64,000 nt of DNA from CAXBCP01 sp963974055 (GTDB taxonomy: Bacteria; Pseudomonadota; Alphaproteobacteria; MPNO01; UBA830). The translations under genes were made by a program, and so were the position numbers. Under the pieces are notes generated by a model, which saw only the letters and a program-made list of their open reading frames with translations, was not told the DNA's origin and searched no databases. This document shows, in pieces, positions 7,165-15,403 of the stretch. The stretch is taken from the NCBI GenBank assembly GCA_963974055.1, contig CAXBCP010000004.1:1-64000 (forward strand), written 5' to 3'. Positions within the stretch are counted from its first letter, which is position 1. Every line of letters starts with the position of its first letter.

Positions 7165-9519
7165 ATGAAAACGACCGTCATCGAGGTCGCGGGGCTGGTC
7201 TCCGTGCTTAGCGCCCGGGGCGTAGAAAAACGGCTCGCCCGGCTTCCCGGCGTTCGCAAGGCCGAGGTGAACTACGTCGCAGGCAGCGCCACCGTCGTTT
7301 ACGACGAAAAGCGCACAGACCTAAAGGCGATCAAGGCGAAGGTGGGCGAGTGCGGCTATCACTGCGGCGGCGAACTCGTGCCGAAGCATGTCTGCGAGCC
7401 CGAGGATCCGCCGGCTGAGAGCGTCGCCGTTGCGATGCCGGCGCATGAGCACCATGCGAAGGCGGACAAGGTGAAGGCGGAAGCCGGAAAAGCGCCCGCC
7501 GTGGACCATGCGGCGCATGAGATGGGCCATGGCGGCGGCATGAGCATGGAAGCCATGGTGCGCGACATGCGCAACCGCTTCTGGATCGCGCTGGTTTTCA
7601 GCATACCGATTTTCGTCTACTCGCCGATGGGCGGGCTGTTCACGCCGCCTGCGCCGCCGTTCGGGCTGCGCTTGGACATCTGGCTCTTCTTCCTGGCGAG
7701 CGCCGCCGTGCTCTATCCGAGTTGGCCGTTCTTCGTCGCCGCCTGGCGGGCGCTGCGCAACGGCGTGCTCAACATGGCGGTGTTGGTCGTTCTGTCCGTG
7801 GGCACCGGGTACATCTTCAGCGTCGGCGCCACCTTCTTCTTTCCCGGCGTTCAATTCTACGAAGCGGTCGCCGTGCTCTTGGTCTTTATTCTGCTCGGTC
7901 ACTGGCTGGAGATGCGCGCCCGAGCGGGAGCCTCCGACGCCATTCGCTCGCTGATGGACCTCGCGCCGCCCATGGCCATCGTGCTGCGTGACGGCCGCGA
8001 AATCGAGGTCCCCACCGCGGAAGTCCTTAAAGATGATGTGGTCGTGATCCGGCCCGGCAATAAGATCCCCGTCGACGGTGAAATCCTCGAGGGCGAGTCG
8101 CAGGTGGACGAATCCATGCTCACCGGCGAGTCCATGCCGGTGGCGAAGAAGCCCGGCGATAGCGTCATCGGTGCGACGATCAACAAGAGCGGCAGCTTTA
8201 AGTACCGCGCCACCAAGGTGGGCGCCGACACGGCGCTCGCCCAGATCGTCAAGCTCGTGCAGGAGGCGCAGAACTCCAAAGCGCCGGCACAGCTGCTTGC
8301 CGACCGGGCTTCGCAATGGCTGGTGCTGATCGCGGTCGTCATTGGCCTTGCGACCTTCGCCACCTGGTTCTGGTGGGTCGGCGAGCCCTTGCTGTTCGCC
8401 TTGACGCTGACGATCACGGTCTTCGTGATTGCCTGCCCGGACGCCTTGGGGTTGGCGACGCCGATGGCGGTGATGGTGGGTACGGGCCTCGGTGCCATGA
8501 ACGGGATCCTGTTCAAGAACGCCGGCGCCCTGGAGGATGCGACCAAGCTCGATGTCATCGTCTTCGACAAGACCGGGACGTTGACGATGGGTGAACCGGA
8601 CGTGGTCGAGGTTGTCGTGTCGTCCGACATGACAGAGGACAAGGTCTTGGCCTTGGCGGCGACCGTCGAGCAAGGCTCCGACCACCCGTTGGCGCAGGCG
8701 ATTTTGAAGCGCGCGGGCGACATGCAGAAGGCGCAATTGACCGGCTTCGAGAACATCGAAGGCAAGGGTGCGCGGGCGGAAATCGATGGGCAGGAGGTGT
8801 TGCTCGGCAACCGCCGGCTGATGGACGAACGCAAGGTCGCGATGGACGCGCTTGAACCCGAGGCGAAGCGGTTGCAAGGCGCCGGTCAGACAGTGGTTCA
8901 TATCGCGCGTTCCGGACAACTGGTCGGTTTGATCGCCATCGCTGACGCTCCCCGGCCGACGGCCGCCCCGATGGTGGCGAAGCTGCGCGAACGCGGCGTC
9001 GAGGTCGCGATGCTCACCGGCGACAATCAGGCGACGGCCGACCGGATCGCTGCGGGACTCGGAATCACGACGGTCCTGGCCGACGTATTGCCGGGGCAGA
9101 AAGCGGACAAGGTCAAGGAGTTGCAAGATCAGGGCAAAAGGGTCGGCATGGTCGGAGACGGCGTCAATGACGCGCCGGCCCTGACTCAGGCCAATGTCGG
9201 CTTTGCCATTGGGGCGGGCACGGACGTCGCGATCGAGAGCGCCGACGTGGTGTTGATGAAAAGCGACCCTTATGACGTCGTGGGCGCGATCGAGCTGTCC
9301 CGCGCGACCCTGCGCAAGATGCATCAGAACCTGTTCTGGGCGGTGGCCTACAACGTCGCCGCCTTTCCCGCGGCGGCAGGTGTCTTTTATCCCTTTGTCA
9401 TCAGCCCCGAAGTGGCCGCACTCGCCATGTCGGGGAGTTCGGCCTTGGTGGCGGTTAACGCCATGCTGCTGAAACGAACGCGGCTGGAGGGCATTCATGC
9501 CGCGCCCCGCGAAGCCTGA
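7165..9519 (+). CDS. Heavy-metal (copper-type) P1B ATPase with CPD motif
   Basis: A 784-residue P1B-type metal pump. The order is an HMA-like domain (residues 1-70), a His-rich linker (HEHHAKAD, HAAHEMGHGGG), then the membrane core with actuator motif LTGES, a CPx motif, phosphorylation site DKTGTLT (D468), SDHPLA and MVGDGVNDAPAL. Two features are odd. The HMA loop reads GLVSVLS (residues 10-16), so both CxxC cysteines are Ser. The membrane motif is C424-P425-D426 (CPDALGLATP) where copper pumps have CPC or CPH. Neighbours (DUF2933, DUF5676, Cys-tailed ECF) favour Cu or a related soft metal, but the substrate is uncertain. Confidence 0.93.
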   Translation: MKTTVIEVAGLVSVLSARGVEKRLARLPGVRKAEVNYVAGSATVVYDEKRTDLKAIKAKVGECGYHCGGELVPKHVCEPEDPPAESVAVAMPAHEHHAKADKVKAEAGKAPAVDHAAHEMGHGGGMSMEAMVRDMRNRFWIALVFSIPIFVYSPMGGLFTPPAPPFGLRLDIWLFFLASAAVLYPSWPFFVAAWRALRNGVLNMAVLVVLSVGTGYIFSVGATFFFPGVQFYEAVAVLLVFILLGHWLEMRARAGASDAIRSLMDLAPPMAIVLRDGREIEVPTAEVLKDDVVVIRPGNKIPVDGEILEGESQVDESMLTGESMPVAKKPGDSVIGATINKSGSFKYRATKVGADTALAQIVKLVQEAQNSKAPAQLLADRASQWLVLIAVVIGLATFATWFWWVGEPLLFALTLTITVFVIACPDALGLATPMAVMVGTGLGAMNGILFKNAGALEDATKLDVIVFDKTGTLTMGEPDVVEVVVSSDMTEDKVLALAATVEQGSDHPLAQAILKRAGDMQKAQLTGFENIEGKGARAEIDGQEVLLGNRRLMDERKVAMDALEPEAKRLQGAGQTVVHIARSGQLVGLIAIADAPRPTAAPMVAKLRERGVEVAMLTGDNQATADRIAAGLGITTVLADVLPGQKADKVKELQDQGKRVGMVGDGVNDAPALTQANVGFAIGAGTDVAIESADVVLMKSDPYDVVGAIELSRATLRKMHQNLFWAVAYNVAAFPAAAGVFYPFVISPEVAALAMSGSSALVAVNAMLLKRTRLEGIHAAPREA

Positions 9520-9521
9520 CG

Positions 9522-10682
9522 TTGAAGAATGGCTCGCGGGACTTGTCACCGAACGAGCCGGTGACCATCGTCGGCGCCGGGCTGGCCGGGCTGGCCTGCG
9601 CCATCGTGCTGGCCCGCGCTGGCCGACCGGTGATCGTGCGGGAATGGCACAAGACGGTCGGAAGCCGCTTCCACGGCGACTTTCAGGGCCTGGAGAACTG
9701 GAGTGACGGTCAGGACGTTCTCGACGAACTGCGCGCCGCCGGCGTCGAGACAAGCTTCGAGGCTCATCCCGTCCGCGAAGGGACTGCCTATGACGCCTGG
9801 GGCAAGGACTATCCGATCCGCGGCGACCGGCCGCTCTACTACCTGGTGCGTCGGGGAGGCCACGGCGGCAGCCTGGAGTTCGCCCTGCTCAAGCAGGCCA
9901 TCGATGCCGGCGCCGAAGTGCGGTTCGGCGACCGCGTCGCGAATCCGGTCGGGTCGACCGTTCTCGCGGTCGGGCCAAGGACCGCCGACGCCATCGCTGC
10001 CGGCTACGTCTTCGCGACCGATCGGCCGGACGGGAACTGGATCGCCTTCAACGATCGGCTTGCGCCGCTCGGATACGCCTATCTCTTGATCCACGCCGGC
10101 CGCGGCACGGTTGCGAGTTGCATGTTCACCGGCTTCAAGCGGCAAGCCGAGCATGTCGAGCGTACGGTGGCCTTCTTCCGCGAGAGGGCGGGGCTCGAGA
10201 TGCGTAATCCCAAGCCATTCGGCGGTTTCGCCAACTTTCGCCTGCCGCGCACCGCCGTACAGGGAGGGCATCCCGTCGTCGGGGAGCAGGCCGGGTTCCA
10301 GGACGCGCTGGCGGGCTTCGGCATGCGCTATGCCCTGCGCTCGGGCATTCTCGCAGCCCGCAGCCTTATCGAGGGAACTGACTACACGCGGCTCTGGCGC
10401 CAGGAGCTTCTGCCGCTGCTCAGGACCGGGGTCTGCAACCGCTTCATCTTCAACAGCGTGGGCGCACGGGGCCGGCGCTGGGCGCTGCGCGGGATGAGCC
10501 GCTCCGATACTGCGGCGAAGCTGCGGCGGCTTTATCGGCCGTCGGTCCTGACCCGTCTCGTCTACCCGCTTGCAATATGGCGCTACCGGGCGCCGCTCGG
10601 CGATCCGAGTTGCGACCATGTGGCCTGCGACTGTATCTGGTGCCGTCACGGCGCAGGCCATGCCACGACGGTCCCCGCTTAA
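9522..10682 (+). CDS. FAD-dependent oxidoreductase (Rossmann-fold, geranylgeranyl-reductase-like)
   Basis: A 386-residue protein opening with an FAD/NAD-binding loop VTIVGAGLAGLACAIVLARAG. A later GDRPLYYLVRRGG-like segment and GFQDALAGFGMRYALRSGI (the usual GD-type flavin motif region) fit the NAD(P)/FAD-dependent oxidoreductase family. The C-terminus is Cys-rich: CDHVACDCIWCRHGAGH, a possible metal or Fe-S site. It begins 2 nt after the ATPase stop with a TTG; the GTG near 9558 is an alternative start. Substrate is unknown; tight linkage to the metal pump suggests a role in metal or redox detoxification. Confidence 0.82.
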   Translation: MKNGSRDLSPNEPVTIVGAGLAGLACAIVLARAGRPVIVREWHKTVGSRFHGDFQGLENWSDGQDVLDELRAAGVETSFEAHPVREGTAYDAWGKDYPIRGDRPLYYLVRRGGHGGSLEFALLKQAIDAGAEVRFGDRVANPVGSTVLAVGPRTADAIAAGYVFATDRPDGNWIAFNDRLAPLGYAYLLIHAGRGTVASCMFTGFKRQAEHVERTVAFFRERAGLEMRNPKPFGGFANFRLPRTAVQGGHPVVGEQAGFQDALAGFGMRYALRSGILAARSLIEGTDYTRLWRQELLPLLRTGVCNRFIFNSVGARGRRWALRGMSRSDTAAKLRRLYRPSVLTRLVYPLAIWRYRAPLGDPSCDHVACDCIWCRHGAGHATTVPA

Positions 10683-10714
10683 CCCGTCCTGCCGGAGAAG
10701 GAGTGGATCCTGCA

Positions 10715-10879
10715 ATGGAAGTCATCGATTTGAAGGACCGGAAAGGCCTTGTGGTCGGCATCGCCAACGAGCACAGCGTTGCCTGGTCGGCGGCCCAGCA
10801 TTTCCGGAACGCAGGGGCCGATCTGGCCATGACCTATCTTAACGACAAGGCCAATCATTCTCCGGGACTAAACAGCTAA
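10715..10879 (+). pseudogene. Truncated fabI (enoyl-ACP reductase N-terminus)
   Basis: An ATG with a good RBS (GGAGAAGGAG) opens a frame whose first 48 residues are FabI-like (MEVIDLKDRKGLVVGIANE..., then SVAWSAAQHFRNAGADLAM), including the glycine-rich NAD-binding start of short-chain dehydrogenases. The likeness stops after YLNDKA, and the frame ends seven codons later at 10879. FabI normally has about 255-270 residues, so roughly four fifths are missing. The break lies at the 3' end of the convergent Rieske gene, indicating a deletion or insertion junction. A functional short peptide is unlikely. Confidence 0.85.
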
Positions 10880-11436
10880 CCGATTTTGACCACGCCGTTC
10901 GCGAGAAACGCGTAGGGCGGCAGATCGAGATTCCGGGGCGCCGGTCCCTTCCGAATCCGTCCCGCGGTATCGTAATGCGAGCCATGGCAGGGACAGAACC
11001 AGCCACTCCATTGACCGAGCGGATCGCCGCTCTTCTGCCCCAGCGGGATGCAGCCGAGATGGGTGCAGACACCGATCACGATCAACCATTCCGCACGCTT
11101 GACGCGCGAAGCGTCGGTCGCCGGGTCGATAAGATCGGGATTGTCGTCATCCGCCCGAGCACGGGCAACCTCGTCCGCGGTCCGGCGAACGATGAACAAG
11201 GGGCGGCCGCGCCATTTCACGGTGAGACGCTGGCCCGGCTCGACCGGTTTGAGGTCGACCTCAATACTGGCGGCAGCGCGCACGTCAGCCGCCGGCCGCA
11301 TGCTTTCGAGCAAGGGCCAAAGCGCAAGCCCGGTGCCGACCGCCGCCGCCGAGCCGGCCGTCAGGACCAGGAAATCGCGCCTCCCGGACAGCCCGTCACC
11401 GGCGTCGTTTGCGGTTTCGACCGGATCGAAGGACAT
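10876..11436 (-). CDS. petA: Rieske [2Fe-2S] protein, ubiquinol-cytochrome c reductase type (orphan)
   Basis: A 186-residue Rieske protein. A Tat-like N-terminus (SGRRDFLVLTAGSAAAVGTG) serves as signal anchor. Cluster-binding boxes are CTHLGC and CPCHGSHYD, followed by the GPAPRNLDLP segment. These features match the iron-sulfur subunit of cytochrome bc1 (petA). No cytochrome b or c1 gene is nearby, which is unusual because the three normally form an operon. It may be an additional copy or may serve the adjacent flavoprotein. Its 3' end overlaps the truncated fabI by a few bases. Confidence 0.92.
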   Translation of the reverse strand: MSFDPVETANDAGDGLSGRRDFLVLTAGSAAAVGTGLALWPLLESMRPAADVRAAASIEVDLKPVEPGQRLTVKWRGRPLFIVRRTADEVARARADDDNPDLIDPATDASRVKRAEWLIVIGVCTHLGCIPLGQKSGDPLGQWSGWFCPCHGSHYDTAGRIRKGPAPRNLDLPPYAFLANGVVKIG

Positions 11437-11547
11437 ATCGGTTCTTTCTGTCGCTTGGTAGGTCGTGCCGGCCCAGTATTCGGGCCGGTCTTGGCAAGTT
11501 CCTATTCAGCCAGACCCAAGCAAAAGATACTGGGTCCGACTGCTCTT

Positions 11548-12369
11548 TCATTGTGCCAGATTTTTGTCCCAGAAACGGTCTAACTTCTGCCGCCAATCGG
11601 GATCCGCCGTTTTCTCGAAATTGCGACGGTCGACGGTGGGCGCCTTGCCGAAGGCCGGCCCGGATGTTTTGAGAACATATATTTCGTGATCTTTGGTGAC
11701 CCGCAGGTCCTTCCACCGCACGGCCACAAGCTTTTCTCCGATGCCCATAAAACCACCGCGCGAGACAAGCGCATAGGCGATTGTTTGGCGTACAGGGTCG
11801 AGCACGAGGTCCTCTATCTCGCCCACTTTCTCGTCCTTCAGCGTGCGAATCTCGGCACCTATCACGATATGGGCGCGCATCAGGCGGGTCATTCCGGTCA
11901 CCGGCTGCGCGGTGTCAAGGTGTGCGCGGCGCCACGCCACACGCTGGTCCCGATTGTCGGCTTCCATACCCACCGGCTTCTGGTGTTGTTCGTAAATACT
12001 GCGCATGGTGCTCAGTACCCGCTGGCAGGATTCTTCGTCTCTACTCAATGCATACACGTATGCTGCATCGCGTAAGGAGTAAATCTTCTGGCGCGGCGTA
12101 CTTTCCACGCCGTAGATATATGAACCCGTGTAGTTCGATGTCGCCGCCCTGCCGTAACCACCGGGCGGCAGCACCCCGAACCCGACTTCGGCCAGCTTCC
12201 GGTCAAACGCCTGAATGTCTTTAAGACATTGCCCGCCGATCTGGCGTCCTTCCGTCTCACGGGGCGGCAAACTCTCTCGATCTGCGGCGAGTGCGTTTGC
12301 CGAAATTGTGATTGCAAGCAGTGCCGCAACAGAAGTAAAATGAAGTTTGCTCATACGCTGTGCTGCCAT
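11548..12369 (-). CDS. Exported PRC-barrel domain protein
   Basis: A 273-residue protein with an N-terminal signal peptide (LHFTSVAALLAITISANALA, cleavage before ADRES). The middle is helical and contains CQRVLSTMRSIYEQH. A PRC-barrel-like domain follows from about residue 170: IGAEIRTLKDEKVGEIEDLV and GGFMGIGEKLVAVRWKDLRV. PRC-barrel proteins of this exported type are common in alphaproteobacteria and mostly uncharacterised. The same core pattern (GGFVGIGDKLVAVPYEKL) recurs in the gene at the right end of the window. It sits 111 nt beyond the Rieske gene on the same strand. Confidence 0.82.
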   Translation of the reverse strand: MAAQRMSKLHFTSVAALLAITISANALAADRESLPPRETEGRQIGGQCLKDIQAFDRKLAEVGFGVLPPGGYGRAATSNYTGSYIYGVESTPRQKIYSLRDAAYVYALSRDEESCQRVLSTMRSIYEQHQKPVGMEADNRDQRVAWRRAHLDTAQPVTGMTRLMRAHIVIGAEIRTLKDEKVGEIEDLVLDPVRQTIAYALVSRGGFMGIGEKLVAVRWKDLRVTKDHEIYVLKTSGPAFGKAPTVDRRNFEKTADPDWRQKLDRFWDKNLAQ

Positions 12370-12812
12370 CTTTCTTCTCCAGTTTTCCCGGTGGCGGCCA
12401 ATGTTCGCGGCTCGCCCTCCAGCGTTCTTCGCTGCGGGATCAGACAGCTTAATCGCCCAACGGGACGGTCCGATCCGGCTGTGACAACTAAGTAGACGGC
12501 GCGGCCCGCCGTTCGTTACAGTTCGAAAGGGCTTTACCCGATTTAGGCGCGAAGATTGCTCCTTCCACTCGGACGCATATCACACGCTGTTTCTGGCGCC
12601 GCCGGAAGGATATCCTTCAGCGCCGGGGATACAATCTCGGCTGCGCACGCCAACAAGGAGCGCTGACCGAGCCCGCCGGACACTGATCGGTGCCGATGCT
12701 TTTCCCCCAAGGTTTGATGCAGATCAATTCACGACCGCTCATAGTGTGATTTACTGTTGCCTCGATATCGTTGGATGTCGGGAAATCTCAGCGGAAGTAA
12801 TAGCGGGGTTAT
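12370..12812. other. Intergenic gap with decayed ECF-sigma 3' end
   Basis: No intact gene is seen in these 443 nt. The only recognisable content is the remnant at 12490-12556 described separately. Promoters for the divergent PRC-barrel gene (minus) and secreted protein gene (plus, 12813) must lie here but could not be pinpointed. Confidence 0.5.
12490..12556 (-). pseudogene. Remnant of the ECF sigma factor 3' end (partial duplicate of 5110-5175)
   Basis: On the minus strand this stretch reads LRA-stop-IG-stop-SPFEL-stop, which aligns codon by codon with the sigma factor C-terminus LRAKIEQNPPEL-stop at 5137-5172. The likeness extends past the stop codon: TAGACGG is shared on the downstream side and TTCGTTACAGTTCG at the terminus. 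Two in-frame stops show it is dead. It marks an old partial duplication or rearrangement spanning the metal block. Confidence 0.7.
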
Positions 12813-13250
12813 ATGGACAGGATGTGCCGGCATATCGTGGTTTTGCTGCAAGTCCTTGCACTTGTGGCAAATCCCCTATTGGCAAACGCTACCTGGGCCG
12901 ATACGCCGCAATCGAAACTTGCAGGGAGCGGGCTAGCTTCTCATGAAGGCGTTGAGGACATTCGTCAGCACCTCCCGAATTATCATCGTACCGGGGTCGA
13001 GACTTCCATGATCCGGAGATCCGCGATTCCCACAGAGGCGTCCGCCGTTGCCAATGATCCGTCGGCTGACGGTCAGATTGTCTGCGATCCCTGCTGTACC
13101 GTGGGCACAGGCTATTGCGCCGCGATCGTGCATACACTGCCGGAAATCCCGAAACCAAGGTGTATCCGTACATCTAACATTACACGGTGCGACTTTCCGA
13201 ACGCCCGTCAAGTCGCACCACAGTACCACCCCCCCAAAATTCACGCCTGA
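12813..13250 (+). CDS. Hypothetical secreted Cys-containing protein
   Basis: A 145-residue protein with a signal-peptide-like start (CRHIVVLLQVLALVANPLLANATWA). The mature part has a Cys cluster DPCCTVGTGYCAAI and two further cysteines (PRCIRTS, TRCDFP). No family is recognised. Its start is tentative: an ATG at 12813 follows a weak purine-rich region (GGGGTTATATG). It may be an exported metal-stress protein, judging only from the neighbourhood. Confidence 0.5.
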   Translation: MDRMCRHIVVLLQVLALVANPLLANATWADTPQSKLAGSGLASHEGVEDIRQHLPNYHRTGVETSMIRRSAIPTEASAVANDPSADGQIVCDPCCTVGTGYCAAIVHTLPEIPKPRCIRTSNITRCDFPNARQVAPQYHPPKIHA

Positions 13251-13297
13251 TCAATAAATCTGACGGACTGCCGCCGGCTCACGCCGTGTTCGGCAGA

Positions 13298-13331
13298 ACG
13301 AAACGGCTCTCACATGAGCCAGCCGTTTCGT
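13298..13331. terminator. Perfect 11-bp hairpin, possible bidirectional terminator
   Basis: ACGAAACGGCT (13298-13308) and AGCCGTTTCGT (13321-13331) form a perfect stem with a 12-nt loop that is itself partly self-complementary. It lies between the convergent frames ending at 13250 (plus) and 13342 (minus). There is no long T-run, so rho-independent action is only likely, not certain. Confidence 0.5.
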
Positions 13332-13341
13332 CCACAGCCCG

Positions 13342-13578
13342 TCACTTAGAACGTCGCATCGTCCCTGCAACAACGATCCGTTGAGCCTTTGCTTGCGGTG
13401 CAGGTTTGCTCGCCAAGTGGGTCGCCAACGTGTTGCTGGACGACGCCGCGACGAAAAATCCATGGTCCGCCGCCGTGACAAGAACAGGTTTCTTCAGGCG
13501 AGCGGCATCAGATTGGGATGATCGAGATGAAGACGTACTTGAAGGACGAGGCCGTTGAGAGGCGGTTTGCAAGACCAT
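13342..13578 (-). CDS. Doubtful small hypothetical ORF
   Basis: A 78-residue frame with a Ser-rich N-terminus and a more natural-looking C-terminal half (LKKPVLVTAADHGFFVAA and following). It ends just before the hairpin at 13298-13331, which is mild support for a real 3' end. No RBS or family is visible. It may be the tail of a broken gene in this decayed stretch. Confidence 0.25.
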   Translation of the reverse strand: MVLQTASQRPRPSSTSSSRSSQSDAARLKKPVLVTAADHGFFVAASSSNTLATHLASKPAPQAKAQRIVVAGTMRRSK

Positions 13579-13641
13579 CGGCGGCTGGACGCACCGTCAC
13601 GGAGGAGACCGAACCGCTTGATTCAAAGATCACGGCAATCC

Positions 13642-14283
13642 TCACGGAGCGTACAGGCTGTCGGGATGACTGTCGACGAGGCGGTCGACGATAAAACCGG
13701 ACTCGTCGCTGGTAAGCTGAAAGTCCGCAGCTACCAGAAGGTCATCAGGTGCAGGTGGCAGCCCGGCGCGCCATGTAATCAGATCGCTTTCCTCCGCGGC
13801 GCGCGCGTCCTCCGCAGTGCCCGAGTGATGCCTTCGCCGCCGCAGGCTTGGGATCGCGGCGAAATACGCTTCCTGCGATCCCGGGAAAAGACGAATGCCC
13901 CAGCTTTGCAGTCCCGCCCAGTAAATGGAGCTTGGCAGGCGCTGCAGGCTGGCACCGGCGTCTCTGCCGATAATACCGCTGTCATCCTCTCCCGATCGAA
14001 GCGCCTCGATCAGCCTTATTTCCCGGGCGCGCGCCTGCTCCATCAATCGATCGGGAGCAGCGTTCAACTGTTCGATTTCGGAATAGATCCACGGCACGAA
14101 GAACATGTACCGAAGGCGCGTCTGAATCGTGCTTGTGCCGGGGAAAAGGTGATCGGCGATTGAATCCCGGATCGGCCCGAGACCCAGCTCGTCCCGACTG
14201 TCCTTCTCCTGAAACATCGCCATGATCCGTCGAGCGCGTTGGCGCTCGACCTCATCGAAATCTATCCAGGCAAGAGAAGACAT
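13642..14283 (-). CDS. DUF6361 family protein, C-terminally truncated
   Basis: A 213-residue protein starting MSSLAWIDFDEVERQRAR, then the conserved ELGLGPIRDSIADHLFPGTS and LRYMFFVPWIYSEIE segments of DUF6361. Family members usually run to about 400 residues; this one stops after DSLYAP at 13642, so about half is missing. DUF6361 genes are often seen in defence-island surroundings beside helicase genes, but no such partner remains here. The gene is probably inactive or a remnant. Confidence 0.75.
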   Translation of the reverse strand: MSSLAWIDFDEVERQRARRIMAMFQEKDSRDELGLGPIRDSIADHLFPGTSTIQTRLRYMFFVPWIYSEIEQLNAAPDRLMEQARAREIRLIEALRSGEDDSGIIGRDAGASLQRLPSSIYWAGLQSWGIRLFPGSQEAYFAAIPSLRRRRHHSGTAEDARAAEESDLITWRAGLPPAPDDLLVAADFQLTSDESGFIVDRLVDSHPDSLYAP

Positions 14284-14778
14284 ATGAAAATCAACGAAAG
14301 TACCGGAGAGCTGCGACCCTAGAGTATAGCGGTCGCTTTGCGAAACTTCTCATTGGGCACCGAGCTTTATATTTCCAGGGTGTGCCCCAGCATGTTTCCC
14401 TCAAACCGGAAGACAAATCTCCATCGCAACAAAACGATCGACCGCCGCTACAGTCATCTTGCGAATATGTCCGGCGGCCGAGGAGTCTGCGAACTCGAGT
14501 CGGATCTGAGTCCAAAAATTCCTGAATTGGCCAGAGGCTCTGATATCCAGGGTTTTCAGCACGGTCTTTCAGGTTTTTTGTCAGAGGGACCGGATCAGAA
14601 TGCGAAGATCGATTAAGATGGTCGATACTCTCGCAGAATAGAGTTTTTAGGGTGACTTGAATACGGATCTGCTTCTAGCTACGATCTGCGCATGAGATAA
14701 CCGCTTTCATTCTCAATTGTTAGAGATCGCACGTGCCAATGGGGCGCGATGCTGTCCGACATTTATTGAGGAGAAAGC
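14284..14778. other. Gene-poor stretch
   Basis: These 495 nt contain only short open frames without RBS or recognisable protein. The last 15 nt provide a clear Shine-Dalgarno (GAGGAGAAAGC) for the gene at 14779. I see no repeat or RNA gene. Confidence 0.5.
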
Positions 14779-15084
14779 ATGAAATCCGACATAGAAATCC
14801 GTCGTATCGCTGAAGGGTTAGCCCTTCACGCCTATCCCAAGTGGAAACAACATGGCGTGAGGATCGCAAACCATTCGTTCAAGTTCGATAGCCAGCACTA
14901 CGAATGGCTGACCATCATCGGACAAGGGGGACGGATGAAAATCCTGCAACATCACCCGACCCCGAGAGTGATCGGCCAGCTCTCGGCTAATGATCTCGAA
15001 AAGCTTATTCGTCCGATCCGGCGAGGATTTCGAGGCCCGGATGTTCGGGGCCATATTCGCCGAGAGATCCGCCGAAAACGGTGA
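14779..15084 (+). CDS. Hypothetical protein
   Basis: A 101-residue basic protein (MKSDIEIRRIAEGLALHAYP..., ending RREIRRKR) with a strong RBS and a rho-independent terminator right after the stop, so it is likely a real single-gene unit. The Arg-rich C-terminus suggests nucleic-acid contact, but no domain is recognised. It has no signal peptide or membrane helix. Confidence 0.65.
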   Translation: MKSDIEIRRIAEGLALHAYPKWKQHGVRIANHSFKFDSQHYEWLTIIGQGGRMKILQHHPTPRVIGQLSANDLEKLIRPIRRGFRGPDVRGHIRREIRRKR

Positions 15085-15094
15085 AACCATTCAG

Positions 15095-15125
15095 AAAAGG
15101 GGCGGCAAAACAGCCGCCCCTTTTT
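15095..15125 (+). terminator. Rho-independent terminator
   Basis: The stem AAGGGGCGGC / GCCGCCCCTT with loop AAAACA is followed by a run of T, 10 nt after the stop codon of the gene at 14779. It is a textbook intrinsic terminator. Confidence 0.9.
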
Positions 15126-15403
15126 GCTGCTTATGTAGGCACGCCATCGGTTGACTGGGGTCAAGGTGCACATCTTGTGCATAAGGTCTCTTACTTGATT
15201 TCAAAATTCTTGCAGTGTTTAAGGAAGCAGGTCAGTGGCGAGCCATGTCCACAGAAGACATTGAAGCCTGAGCAAGCTTGAGATACCGGCACCATCGATC
15301 GGCTTAACTGTCCGGGAAACTCAGAAGTGGGGATTTTCAGATTGAATCAACCAGGGCTTTCGATCGCTCACACTGCTGCTTTGGCGATCCTGCCCAGCTT
15401 TCT

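Noticed and set aside
7321..9753. Long antisense open frame (810 aa) opposite the P-type ATPase
   Set aside because: It is a high-GC shadow of a well-supported gene, with His/Arg-rich noise composition and no RBS.
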